Shown: positions 1-11,764 of the stretch, one piece after another | Numbering within the stretch: the stretch's first letter is position 1 | Layout: each line of letters opens with the position of its first letter | Assembly (NCBI RefSeq): GCF_003573695.1 | Contig: NC_039364.1 | Location: 229,936,784-230,000,783, forward strand | From: Papaver somniferum | Taxonomy: Eukaryota; Streptophyta; Magnoliopsida; Ranunculales; Papaveraceae | DNA: 64,000 nucleotides | Reading direction: 5' to 3' | Made by a program: the position numbers and the translations under genes | The notes under the pieces: model-generated | Seen by the model: only the letters and a program-made list of their open reading frames with translations | What the model was told of the DNA's origin: nothing | Database searches by the model: none

Positions 1-230
1 CTCTCTATAATCAATGAAGATCTTTCAGTTTCAAGAAAAAAAAAAAAACACTTAGCATGTGCAACAAGCATTTAAACCCTAGGCGACCCTAGTGAACGAA
101 TTTGGTCTCGTGAGGGTTTACAAAATATATACTCACAAAATATATGCTAATAGTTTTCTTAATCTTCGGCTCCATCTCTGGGTGTAAGTTCCAGGTTAAT
201 CTCCGTTATCCTTAAAAATTAGGGTTTGGC
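1..230 (-). mobile_element. Remnant of an Athila-lineage gypsy 3' internal region
   Basis: Positions 66-140 carry, on the minus strand, a non-coding block that also occurs just upstream of the 3' LTR in the two larger gypsy elements of this window (22722-22790 plus strand, 55321-55398 minus strand). The shared core reads CCTAGTG(G/A)ACGAATTT followed by GTCTCGTGA(A/G)GG. In those elements the block lies about 110-115 bp from the LTR edge, so the LTR of this copy would lie just outside the left end of the window. No coding sequence is visible. Confidence 0.55.
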
Positions 231-435
231 AACTGGTGCGACAATTTTTCTGTGGCTAGGAAACTTGACCTTACTGATTATGATTTGATTAAGATCTGTG
301 ATTTTTGGACTGAAGCTGGAATGGATCAGTCATTGTTGGTGTGGAATATCACAAAATTTGACATATTGATGAGAAAGGTTTCTCTCTGTTAAGTCTGCAA
401 AGGCAGAACTGATGAGAATTAATTATGATGCAGAT

Positions 436-1290
436 TGTTAGAGCACTGCTTGGTCGAACTCGCAAGCGTTGTTATCTCAAACTTGTTTATCAAGTTTAGG
501 TGATCAACACTGTAAGTCTTGATTTCTAGTCTACTTATAGCTATGTCTCGGATTAGGATAGAATGTGTAGTTCAGCTTTATACTTTACGTCGTTCATCGA
601 TTGACGACGAAGATCTACTGAGAAGAGCTTGGAAGAACTTCATCAACAGAAGGTATGTGGAGACTAAAACTTATCAATCACTCAGAAGTCTATTCTATTC
701 TATCTCCTATTGAGACTAAGTCGTATTGCTATATAGACTTTTACATTATACACATTTGATATTTCGAGCTGAGTTTAACTCGCTTATATCTTTCTCGAAA
801 TATGTGTCGGAAGCTTTTTGTTTTAGCTACGTTCATCATTATTATTGTTGGAAACTAAATAATAAGTCAAAAGATGATCATGTGAAAATTGCCTTGAAAC
901 ATCTTACATAATTTGTGTGAGACAGTCATTTTGATGTCGGCTAGGAATGTTTCATAATGATCATTCGATCACTTGAAAATTATTTATAAGCTAATAGTTT
1001 GTGTGAGACAGCAATTGTCGTCTTCTAAGGATGTTTCAATGGCTGAAATTGGAGTTTATAACAATTAACCATTGTCTGGATATAACACAATATGCATACC
1101 AGTATGAAAACTGTTGTGGTATGACTCAGGTCCGGAAACCAAGTTTTCATATCAGTATGCGAACGATTTTAACTGTTAAAGTTCGGGAACCAAGTTTGTG
1201 TACCAGTATGCGAAAGGTTCTACCTGAGTTAGGTCTGGAACGACATTATGCATACCAGTTTGCGAAAGGTTCTCGTGAATAGGTTCTACC
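436..1290 (+). repeat. LTR-like dispersed repeat, copy A
   Basis: The stretch begins TGTTAGAGCACTGCTTGG and is similar along several hundred bases to 62862-63450, which begins TGTTAGAGCATTGCTCGG, in the same orientation. Shared landmarks are the blocks around 510-560, 640-700 and 760-800. A TGTTAG start is usual for an LTR, but no primer-binding site, polypurine tract or pol domain was found next to it. It may be a solo or truncated LTR. Positions 1090-1270 hold about four degenerate copies of a unit containing ATACCAGTATGCGAA. Confidence 0.5.
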
Positions 1291-1307
1291 TGACTTCATA
1301 GGACCCG

Positions 1308-1652
1308 GTCCCATGAGTTTTTCTAATTTTATATTATTTTTTCATGATTTAAAGAAAATATCATGAAATCATGGAGTTTTCATGAGATTAGGGAAATAAT
1401 TATAAAATAATGAGGAATCATGAGGCGTGGGACCGGCCACAACTAGGGCATAGCCGGCCAGCCAGTATACACGGTCCCATGCCACCTTTCCCAATTTTAT
1501 ATTATTTCTTTGATGCGAAGGAAACACCATGAAACTGAGGAGTTTCCTTAAAACGAAGGATATTTTCTCAAATGAAGAGATTTTCATGAGATCAGGAAAA
1601 TAATAAAAATATGAAATTGGGCGTGGGACTGGTCACGGCATGGCCGGCCTGT
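1308..1652. repeat. Two diverged tandem units with a CGGTCCCATG / GGGACCGG motif
   Basis: Two units of about 150-185 bp (about 1308-1457 and 1468-1652) share the order CGGTCCCATG, then AATTTTATATTATTT, then a TCATGAGAT(T/C)AGG(G/A)AAATAAT block, then GCGTGGGAC(C/T)GG(C/T)CAC and GCCGGCC. The start and end of each unit are partly reverse complements, so a unit could fold into a hairpin. No coding sequence is supported. Confidence 0.5.
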
Positions 1653-2690
1653 GGGCCCAGTTCCCCAGCGCCTTGGTTAATATTTTATTATTTATTATTT
1701 TCTCCCTATTTTGCATAGGTTCATCGTTCTTTTGTGCTTTGGAATGCTCGTTCGTGCATTCAGGTGCTCGTTGGTGTATTATTGCTAAGTACACTTGCAC
1801 CATTTTAGCCGGGCTTACTCGATAGTTGTTCAGATGCCCGTGTGTTGAATATTTATTACTAACCCATGGAGTTCTGCTGGGAAGAACCATAAATTGAAGT
1901 AACGAAATATTATGAAAACATTGAATATTTTCCAGGGATTCAGTTAATGAATCTAATGATTTAAGAATAATTAATTGATGGCTATATACTAGTATGATCA
2001 TCTAGGAGCATTAATTATTCATGGATTGAGTGATATGAGCTTTTTGAAGCGTCATATTCTTTTATATAGTCAGGGAAAACATTGTTACATCCTGAAGACA
2101 TTATCGCTCTATACTAGCAGGCAAGCTGTCTAGGAGCCGTCTAATCTTGCAATTCTATATAAAAGTGATCACTGAAATTGCTCAGTATTCATGAGATATG
2201 CCGTTGCCTCAGCTGAGATACTACACATCTACATATACTCTGAGAGACAGTATTCTCAGTCAGAGATTCTCGTGGCATGAGCTTTCACGCTTTCGACAGG
2301 AGACATGAGTCTCAATACTCGTCTGATTGCTGTATCAGGGGCATTTACAGTTATGGGTTTATGATTTTAGCCCTTGTCGAAAATCCACCATCTATATTAA
2401 GTCCCCTGCTTAGTGAGGAACAGTTATGTTCCTTAGTCAGCACTGAATGGTGGTTTTCCGGTTATAAACAATATAAGCAATTGAACTTAGTCATAAGATA
2501 AGACCTTACCGGATTTTTGATAGTAAGAGCAAACCACGAATTGAACGAAGATTCCAGTGGCATGATAGAACGTCGCCTAATGATCATGAATTGGTGTTGA
2601 ACCGCTGATTTTGATGACGGTACCTTGGTCGTTTTAGGATTCAAGGGCCGGGCCCAATAAGGAAATCCTTGTGGAATTAGGTTTTGGAAA
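1653..2690. other. No recognisable gene
   Basis: Only short ORFs in conflicting frames are present and no protein family or repeat structure was recognised. Elevated AT content and position suggest decayed mobile DNA upstream of the plant mobile domain pseudogene. Confidence 0.4.
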
Positions 2691-2700
2691 TAAAATTTGA

Positions 2701-2708
2701 TATAAAAG
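2701..2708 (+). promoter_or_regulatory. Candidate TATA box of the first PMD gene
   Basis: TATAAAAG is followed by a pyrimidine-rich stretch and a GC-richer, gene-like leader (2740-2852) that ends in a possible splice donor before AT-rich DNA. The first good ATG of the downstream gene is near 3658, so the leader would have to be spliced. Confidence 0.4.
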
Positions 2709-5700
2709 GAATTAATCTCTTTTTTTTTTAATTTCACTTACAACAACCGGCCACCACCTTCATCACCTCTTCCTCTCCTCCACGACAGCAACAGAGAGAA
2801 AAAGTTTTCGCCGGAACTTGCCGCTGTCCGGCCATATCCAGCCACCGACCAGATAAGTTTTTTTTTTTTGCTGTTTTCATGCTTTGATCATGTTGAAATT
2901 TTATATATGTGCATATATGAGTGTGAGTTTTGTGGAAAACCCTTGTTTTAGAAAACATACGTTCATTTGATCGTTAGTTTAAGAAACTAGTAATAATCCC
3001 TGACTTAAGAGAGATTTTTTTTTATATATAGACCTATGTCCAGTGATAAAACTTTGTTTATGATCTTTCATGAAGACCAAAACTTTATCATAAAAGGTGT
3101 GAAATTTCACAAAATCGAAATAAACCCTCGTTTCAAAGACAGACGATTATACGAAGGAAAAATCATGGAATGTCCACAATTTTACGAAATCATGACATAG
3201 TCACGGATTTTATTCACTGAGTTCAGTTCACGCAAATGTTTTTTTTTTAAATTACGTGAATAATTCACATATTTTTTCTTATATATATGAACGTATATAT
3301 TTTTGTAAATCAAAGCCTAACTTTAAAGTGAACAATTACTTATGATAAAATATTGTTTATTTTTCATAATCATATGGTGAATGTTCACAGTAGAAATGTT
3401 CATGACTTTATGAAAGTCCGAGTTTTGCTTATCTCTTTGAGATTCGAAGAAACGAACAGGTTTTGAAGTGTTAACTCTCGTATTATAGTCACTACTGTTA
3501 GCGAAATCGTAAAAGGTAAGAGTTAAGAATTACCATTTTGGTAGATGCTAGTTGAGCATTTTGCTATTTTCATGACTCCATCATCTTGTCGAAGTTTGTA
3601 TCTGAATGATGTACTGAAGTAGAATGTTATGTGAATTTTACAACTACTTCGCGAAGATGTCTGATTCCCAAGATAATGATGCTTCCAGAGATGATAAATG
3701 TGTAGATAATGATGCCTCCAGGGATGATACATGTATGGATGAGACTTCTGTTGGCGAGGAGGAAGATGAAACACCTGGAATCAAGAATGTCCCGAATATA
3801 GATGATGCGTTTTTTGAATTTCAGGAAACCGAAAAACGTCTCAGATCCCCAACATATCGTCTTCTGATAAATCCCATAAATGTTTCTCAGAAGAAGTTGG
3901 TGACTCCTAAGGAAACGATTCGATTTTGTCTTGAACGAGGGCTTTTCCTTGCATCGATCATAGAGTTTAAGCTTTCTCGTCGGCCTTTAGAAAAGTTTTT
4001 TGGATGGGCAAGACATATGCTGGGTTTCCCTCACGTCAGGGCTATGCTCGATCAAGCAAAAGTAACAAGGGCCATTTAAGCATCTGGAGACTAGTTCATT
4101 TTTCATGATGTGCGAGGTATTGTGGCTCTACTTGCCCGTTGGTGCATTCCAACCCATACCTTCATATGTATATGGAGAGAATTTACCATCACCTTGGAGG
4201 ATGTTATTGCCTTGTTGCATCTCCCAATCACGGGCAATCTCCCTGAGAGTCTTTCAGCTGAGGATACTGCAATTTCCAACATCTTGACAGCTGCAATGGA
4301 GGAAATTAATAAGGCGTCCGGGAGCAAAGGTTGTTATGCTCACTGTTTAACACGCGGGTGGCCTAAAGATGAGGTTTCTGGTAGTCCCGTCGACGGTATG
4401 TCACCCATTGCTGCTTTCTTGTGTTTATGGCTGTCTAGAGATGTATTTGAAGATAGTGGAAATTTGTTGAAGCCTTTTGTGATCCCCTTTGCTATCAAAA
4501 TGGCTCAAGGTAAGCAACTTCCAATCGGTAGCCTATTCTTGGGTTCTATGTACTCTAACTTAGATTCCTTGATTATAGACTCCAGCGTATCGAATGGCTT
4601 TATGAAGATCGAATGTTATGCCAACACGATGTTTCTTCAAGCCTTGATGTGAGAGCATTTCTAGAATTATGTACCTATTCCACGTATTGTCTTGCAAGGA
4701 CTGAATGCTGATGCCCGACATATTTTCTCTGAGAAGAATAATGCCAGAATCATGCGCTGGTCTACGAAGCAACCACGGATTAAGGCACGTCTCATTGATG
4801 TGTTAGATGATGAATCTGAGTTCGACTTTCGCCCATGGGTGTCAACTCCTCATTATATTTCTCAGATGACAACTTTCAATACTGGAAAGAGTATGGCTTT
4901 AGCATCTGGTGCAGGTCTGAGTGATGGCGAGAGATCTTTTATGTTGAGTTGAACCCCTGGTCACTTGTTATCAGCGATATATGAAGAAATTTCAGTGGAG
5001 GAATATAACATTGACAGGGCGGCTCGACAAATGGGTATGGATCAGTGTGTTCCAAATTTTCGAAGAAGGAAACCATCGGTCGAGCAACTTAGGACCCATT
5101 TAGACCGTACGCATGTGGAAGGAAGTGATTACTGGTTCTCTTGCTCCGAGATAATTGCATACGTAACTCCAGGTTATGTAGACTTTTGAGATCAGCAACT
5201 TGAGCGGTTACATGACTTCGTGATGATTGGTCAGCCTCTGGTGAAATACCCTCCTTCTGCTGAGATGATTTCTACTCGACCAAGATTGAAGCATCTCTCT
5301 GGTGATAAACGAAAATTATCCCCGGGATGTTCTCAGGCATGTATTTGTATAATCTCCATGGAATTATGATAATTGTATTCTAATCATTGCATCTAATTCT
5401 ACAGGATGCTCGTAATGTGAGATCCCGAATCCATGTAGACTTCTCAGAGAGTGGAGCGATTATCCATGGCGGAGAAGGCAGAAGCAAAAATTATAAGTTG
5501 TTACCCAATACCATAAAGTCCTCTGTTGTTTCTTTGGTGAGTTGTCGGTACTTCTTTTACTATGACTCCTTCTCATCTGTATTATCGGGATTAGAAAACC
5601 AATATTTGTTATTCCTTTGCAGAATTTTACTCCATCAAGTATTGACAGTCTTCAGTTCTCTGCTGCTGGGCAAACAGTTTCTGACTTGAGTGACGAAGAA

Positions 5701-6915
5701 GAGCCTGTAAGTATTTCTTTGAGTAACCAACCGTGATGCTTTATAGATAAAACACTAATTACTAAGAATATATCCAGGAGGATGTCTCCATGGAGATGGA
5801 GAGTGCTGGTGATGTTTGCTCATCCTCTGAAAATGGTGATAAAGAAAATTCCCAGGGTTCAAAACTGAATGAAAGCAATGGTGCTCTTGATGTTGATACG
5901 GGCAATCCAGGGTCCTCGAACACTTCGGAGACCACCCAATTAGGTAATTATCTTGCATTTTACCCAAATAAGCATAAATTTCTTGGTTTATGAATGAACG
6001 AATGAGAATTCATGTGAATATACGAAAAGTCTCGTCGAAATACGTCACCAAAAATTTCAGAAATCAGCTCTTTAGTAAAAACGTTGTAGAATCTTTATAC
6101 GATGTCAGATTTTCGTGATCCACATATGTATCTTTAAGCCCAGGAAATTTCTAAGCTTAAATTAAGAAGATTTTTAAGTTTTGAGCCTTAGGGGTCGGAA
6201 TAGACGAAACAGTAAACATCTAGGAGACTTTCAGGAAATTTTCAGATGTCATGTAGTCCAATGTTTCGACCACATCTTTTTGCTCGTTCATCCGATTGCT
6301 ATGAAATTTCGACATGTTGTAGGTAACATCCATACAAATATAATGGTATCTAACTAAACCTTTGATTCTTCACCATTTTCTCCCAGTTCATCGTTTTGTA
6401 CAGGGCAGCGTAAAATCTTCTCAGGCGAGCTTGTTGTAAAACGTGTTTTTGTGACTTTCACGTTATTTGTTGACATATAGCATGTAAAATGAAGGAATTT
6501 GATGATGTTAGACCACTTGTATTCTGTAATTTATTATTTCTTTTGGTTTCATGCTTGGATGATCCTAATCTCATGTAATCTTCGTTATTAGGTGTCGAAT
6601 ACCGAAGTTGAGAATGAAGGAGCTAATAATGATGGCTTGAGAAACACAAAGGTTATTGATGAAGGAACAAACATCTCTGTACTTCAAATTCATGAGGTAA
6701 TTGTTTTTGATGTTGTTGAAGAGATCGAGACTTCAATTTTTGTTGCTTCAGTGACGGAAGAAACTGAACCGCGCATTGAAGAAGCTGAAGAAACTGTTGC
6801 TATGGCTGTAGAAGTGACTCCAGTGATTGAGAGTCGTATAGTAGTGCATGAATATCCAAGTGCAAGGATTGTTTTTGATCCTCCATTTGATGCATCACTT
6901 CCAAACTTCGTTTAA
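2709..6915 (+). pseudogene. Plant mobile domain (PMD, aminotransferase-like) gene, copy A, with six in-frame stops
   Basis: A single reading frame runs from about 3624 (likely ATG 3658, MSDSQDND) to 5336 and encodes a PMD-type protein. Segments such as FTITLEDVIALLHLPITGN and GCYAHCLTRGW fit this family, which occurs both in host regulators related to MAIN/MAIL1 and inside transposons. The frame is interrupted by stops at 4077 (TAA), 4092 (TAG), 4650 (TGA), 4662 (TAG), 4950 (TGA) and 5187 (TGA), yet no frameshift is needed. Later exons look preserved: 5405-5536, 5623-5706 and 5778-about 5943 join in phase 0 through introns 5537-5622 (GTGAGT..CAG) and 5707-5777 (GTAAGT..CAG). The donor at 5337 reads GCATGT rather than GT. 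A last exon of about 107 codons, acidic and ending LPNFV, is 6592-6915; its junction with the preceding exon is not resolved. The acidic C-terminal part has no recognised domain. Probably non-functional. Confidence 0.7.
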
Positions 6916-7924
6916 ATCACCATTTCAAAAACTCATGGTTACCCCATAAAAACTACTTTAGTTAACAACAAATTTCTGCTCGTCAGAATTTTTCAGGAAC
7001 GTTTCCCTGTTTTGTAAAATATCAAAAAAATACTTTTACAACTCCAAAAATTTTGAAATTTTATATGGGTAACTATCAAGATGTCTACTACATTAGGTAA
7101 AAGGGTTCATCGAAATTATTTCTAGGTTAAGAGATAAATTCGAAACTCTATAGTTGACCAAAAATTCGTTTTTTGTTTTTCACTCCACAATTAACATCCA
7201 TGATTATTAAAAACTCTAATATCTTAAGATTGTTGGTGAAATAATCAAAAACAAGGAAAAATCAAACAAGCAAAAGTTATTGATTCTTAGCTCCTTTATA
7301 ATGGAAGTGATTGATTTGACGAAACGGACGAGCTCCCCAAATCTCCGCAACAACAATAAGGCAAAACTTTGAAAAAACATAGTGAGTCACATGTCCGACA
7401 CGCTGTTCTTAAGACATTAGCGCCCGACTACACTCAAGAGTGATGCTATAGCCCTCATATGACGGATATCTCCAGGATAAAACACCCTACTACACCTACT
7501 ACTAGCATATGTAGTAGATGCTCAACTTCAGCTTGGCAACTCCGGAAAAACCCTTACGGAAAATTGTGAATGCTTAAGAAAACAATATACAAATATTTTC
7601 CCTTGGGGGTCTCTCTAAAATATAGAGAACTCCGTTCCCATATGTTTTACAAAACTAGAGAATTTGTTTACATGATGGAATAATACAACTTAAAAAGAGG
7701 AACCCCGATGTAGGACTAAAAAATTTCATTCACAAAAGAAAACAATAAGTTATTATTTTTCTTAAAAACTTTAAAAATAAATTTTCTATTAATTATTTTC
7801 CAACACCATCAATTCAAAATCTTAAATACGAACCAACTCCGCCGGACAACAGATGTAAGAGGTCCGATACTCACACATATAAGCGTCCACAATGTCAAGT
7901 ACATATGAAGTAAATTAAAATCAT
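6916..7924. other. No recognisable gene
   Basis: AT-rich DNA after the PMD pseudogene. Short ORFs only; no domain, repeat or RNA gene was recognised. The hAT element that follows is inserted into this sequence, because the flank continues at 9143. Confidence 0.4.
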
Positions 7925-7932
7925 GCACGACA

Positions 7933-9134
7933 CAGGGGCGGAGCCATCCCATTGCAAGGGGTTGCATTAGCACCCCTTCCCAGCTGGCTCCAAAGCCCAT
8001 TTTAAGTCCAACTAGAGATTTTTTTAAATATCTAAGCTTAATTTTGCATTTTTGCACCCCTAAAAAAGAAACCTGTTTTGAGGCATACTGAATTTTTTTG
8101 AGGCATACTATATAATGCCAAAATAGGGTCTCTAAATAAAATACAACATCACCCCTTATCCATCCTTTTTGATAATGGCATAACTACCCTTACATAATTA
8201 TTGTTAATGATTATGATTAGATTTGATTAGTTAGGAATTTTAAGGATTGATTAAAAATAAAATTATTAGTGGTGAATTAGTAGATAAATCAAATTTATGT
8301 GAGAGAGTTGGGATTTTTGAGAGGAAGAAGAAGAAGTGAAAAAAACTTGAGTTTTGAATTTTGAGATTTTAGTGATTAGAAGTGACCAAAATGGGTGATT
8401 CAAATCAGAGGTAGACTTCTATACGAGGTTTAATTTCTTTTTATAAGTTTAATCTTTCAAAAAAATGAATTTTTAAAACCCAGATCTACTGACCAGATGA
8501 ACAGTTCGGCTGAAAAGTTGTCAGCCGAACTTCACTCTGAAACTGACAAATTTAGGTTCGGCTGATTCGAACAAAATTTAGCAAAGTCGCGTGAGCCGAA
8601 CATAGTGTTTCTCTAAATCATACACTAGGTTTAGCTCAAAATTGATACTCCAAGATCAGCCGAACTGATCTTCTGAAAACCCTAATTTCATCTTTGAAAT
8701 CATATTCTATCGATCAAACAAAATAAAATCAGTCAAAAACAAGATGGGTTTGTTACACATACATTCTAAAATACATCTAAGAGCAATTGAAGTTTGGATT
8801 TCGCACTTCAATATCGCTTACTTTGATTCGTGTTTGCTTTACTTGATCAATTTCTTGATTGAATTGGAGTCCAAGATGTTTAAGTTTAAAGTTTATTTTG
8901 ATTTTTGATTTTAGGTTTTTGAGGATAAGGGCGTTCTAGTAATTTAAATTGTTTAAGGATATATAGGTAATTGAACTACCTTTAGACACCCCTTGTAAAC
9001 CCATCCTAGATGGTGTAATGAATGAGTATGCCTCAAAAAAATTGAGTATGCCTCAAAACAAGTTTCCTAAAAAAAGTTTGTACCCTATAGCAGAATTTTG
9101 AACATCCATCCAACATTTCTTGGCTTCGCCCCTG
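7933..9134. mobile_element. Non-autonomous hAT transposon
   Basis: The ends are CAGGGGCGGAGCCA and, read inward on the other strand, CAGGGGCGAAGCCA (13 of 14 identical). The element is flanked by an exact 8-bp target duplication GCACGACA at 7925-7932 and 9135-9142. CAGGGGCGG termini with 8-bp duplications are typical of the hAT superfamily. Subterminal inverted copies of TTTTGAGGCATAC occur at about 8077-8110 and 9022-9058. The 1.2-kb interior has no transposase ORF; it carries several TTCGGCTGA / CAGCCGAAC motifs at 8505-8670. Mobilisation would need a transposase supplied in trans. Confidence 0.9.
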
Positions 9135-9142
9135 GCACGACA

Positions 9143-10440
9143 ACTAACTATTGGCAACAAAATATCTACGCCAGTACACAAGAATGAACAACTTGATTCA
9201 TATGACATTATGTGATTCTCTAAAAAACTTTGAAACAAAGTAATACGATTCAAGACTTACTAGTTACTGGTTGTACTCTCCACAATTAAGATTATTGATT
9301 TCAGCTCTGCATGATGACTGAAATGTTAAATTTCATACTAGAATAATCGTGTGAAAAGATCACCCGAGAAAGAAAAAGGATTCTATTTCCTAGAAACTCA
9401 AGCGAGCGGAAAAACCGGAAAGGAGAAAGTGCAAAATCGGCCAACAAAAAGACAAGTCAAATGAGCGGCACATCAGCAGCGGGTTGGACCGGTGGGCTAA
9501 ACAGAATTACTAATTTTTGTCCATCCTTACCTGTGGTGGTTCAAATTTGGAAAGCAAGATATTATCATTCTTTATTAGGAAACTGACCTATATCTGTAAC
9601 TCTCAAGAGGTTTCTAATATTTAGACTTGCTGCCTCTATAAATTCCAGCAGTCGTTTGGCCAGTCTTTTGCTCAACTTCATCAATCAAAATATTTACGAA
9701 GTTGTAAGAACTGTTGCTTCCACTGTTACTCCGATGGCAGTAACAACAAAATCTTCTGAATTGGGTTTAACTAACAACAAAATCTTTGAAGAATCTAATG
9801 GAACCTGTGAAGAATTGTCTGTTGATTTGCCGTGGTACACCCGGGACTCTTGGCGTTGAGTCTCCTGGGCAACATTCTCGCATTACAAGTCTTGGTCATC
9901 GGTATCAAATTAGGGTTCTTGAAAAGCTTTCTCATAATAACATGTCTAGGTATTATATCAAGGTGTGTGCCACTAATAAAATGTCCTTGGATTATACGAC
10001 CACTAGAGCATATGACAGCATCGATAGAAGAGTATGAGAGGATTTTATCAAGACGTATGGAAATAAACGTTAATTCTGAATTGACGACCCAAAACGCTAA
10101 AGAATCGCCCGTTGATCTTTTGTTAATACTCTTTGCCATCATTCTCTTGAGCATGATTCGCTTAGTCTGATTGTGATGCCACCATCTATAATTGTCATGA
10201 TTGGCAAATGTCTACGGATTCTACCAGACTACGCATATGCAGCAATTATAAGGTTATATAATAGCACATTCTCCTCAAGACTTGATTATGCCGGAAGCGG
10301 AGTTGCAATTCTTGAAACAGAAGGTTCTATTTTATACACAGGTGACGACGGGTCTTGGCTGGATTACCTTGGGGAGGAATTTCTTATTTCCTTTCACCAA
10401 AAAATAAAGTTATACTAGTTTTTAAAATTAACATTTATTA
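9143..10440 (+). other. Possible decayed gene of unknown type behind a TATA box
   Basis: TATAAATT at 9637-9644 is followed by short overlapping ORFs in different frames (an ATG at 9734 opens only about 42 codons; 9832-10170 has a hydrophobic C-terminal stretch but no ATG; 10173-10418 reads GVAILETEGSILYTGDDG). The frames could be pieces of one gene split by frameshifts, but the family was not recognised. Low confidence that any product is made. 9143-9630 shows nothing recognisable. Confidence 0.2.
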
Positions 10441-10499
10441 AGAAATAAACATTGTTTCTTTGAAGATGATCTTAAAAAACACCGTCCTACAATTACACA

Positions 10500-10890
10500 G
10501 GCAAAATGCAACAACTGGTGTACTAAATCATTTCTAATTACACACATAAAATCTATCAGCTCTTAAATTAGTCATTTCTATGCGACCTTCAACTAGTGCA
10601 GACACAAGTTGTTCAACTTGATCAACGCGAGGGCCATGACTGATGTTGATGAGGACACCTTTTCGACCTAGTGCGTTCTTCGCATCTAAAGATTTCTATG
10701 GGTTTCTTGAGTGAATGGACAAGCAACCCAACCACGAGGATATCGAGGAAGTTAGTTTTTTGGTTAATTAACCTAGTATCGAAGTTCAAACCAAGGTCCA
10801 AAATGTTTGAACAGTACTTGTATTTTGAATCTGGTCCTCTAATCTCTACTAGCAATGTCGACACAAAATTTTCATTTTCTGGATTAACGC
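10500..10890 (-). pseudogene. Fragment of a D-2-hydroxyacid dehydrogenase (hydroxypyruvate/hydroxyphenylpyruvate reductase type)
   Basis: Read on the minus strand, the fragment shows in order a DILVV segment (near 10740), CPFTQETHRN, then NALGRKGVLINISHGPR and LVSALVEGR, ending with STPVV near 10510. These correspond to the NAD(P)-binding and C-terminal parts of plant cytosolic hydroxypyruvate / hydroxyphenylpyruvate reductases, where a GPKGVLINIGRGP-like stretch is conserved. The pieces lie in more than one frame and the conserved Arg-Gly of the motif reads Ser-His. The catalytic His region near the C-terminus was not found. Only about a third of a normal protein (about 315 aa) is represented, so it is a decayed or captured fragment. 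Confidence 0.65.
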
Positions 10891-10979
10891 ATAAGGAGGA
10901 GATGTGCTCTTTCTCTTATAAAAAGGCTGCAGATACTTATAAAGGTACAAAATTTTTGGTGAATCAAAGCAAATGACCT

Positions 10980-11380
10980 GAACGCCTCTCACGTTCATAT
11001 AGAGGACCTTAGGCCCATTTTTTGAAATAATTTGTTTTGGTGATTTTGGAGTAGTTGAGATTCTTGAGAATCATTCATTTTTTTTAACTTTTTTCAGGAT
11101 CACAAACATTCTCATGCTCATGTGAGGGCCATACAGATTAAAGCTTACACTCAGGCAACCAAACTCAAAATGGTGCTGAAAGCTTTCTTTGTCCTTATTT
11201 GGCTTACACTAGTGAGCTATGCAAGTCGAAGATACGGTCAAATGATGAAAATCAAATTAGCTTAGCTAGAAGCTTCAAAACTCCTCACTCATAAACAATC
11301 TTTCAAACCGTCCGAGTTAGTCCAATTGGCCAGGAGCCTGACTTTCAAATCTTTCAAGACTTTAGAACTTTCATCTAGAA
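10980..11380. other. No recognisable gene
   Basis: No protein family, repeat or RNA gene was recognised between the dehydrogenase fragment and the TIR element that follows. Confidence 0.35.
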
Positions 11381-11764
11381 CGATTTTTTTGGGATCATGG
11401 TTTTTTGGGGACCATGATTTTATTTTGGGTAAAGGCATTAGAAGTAATTCTAGGTCACCCCATATTTAGTTATTTATTTAATACCTAATCTACACTCTTA
11501 ATTAATTTTAGGTTATGATTAGTGAATGATTTAGTTAAAAACAATTAGTGAGATTAAATTAAAAGATGAGTTTATTATTAGTTGAGTAGAATTATTGAAA
11601 GAGTAGAGTTAGAGAAGATGAAGGAGAAAAACATGGAAAATAAATTTTTTTTTCCAATTCACTAAGTTTGAGTATTCAAATGATGAAAACTCATCTGATT
11701 CTTCATCTCCATCCTCTCCTAGAATATTTGTTAATCTTCAAAATGATCCGGATTTGAACTGGAT

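Noticed and set aside
1090..1270. Possible CRISPR-like array of ATACCAGTATGCGAA units
   Set aside because: Only about four degenerate units with unequal spacing in plant DNA; a simple local repeat in an LTR-like sequence.
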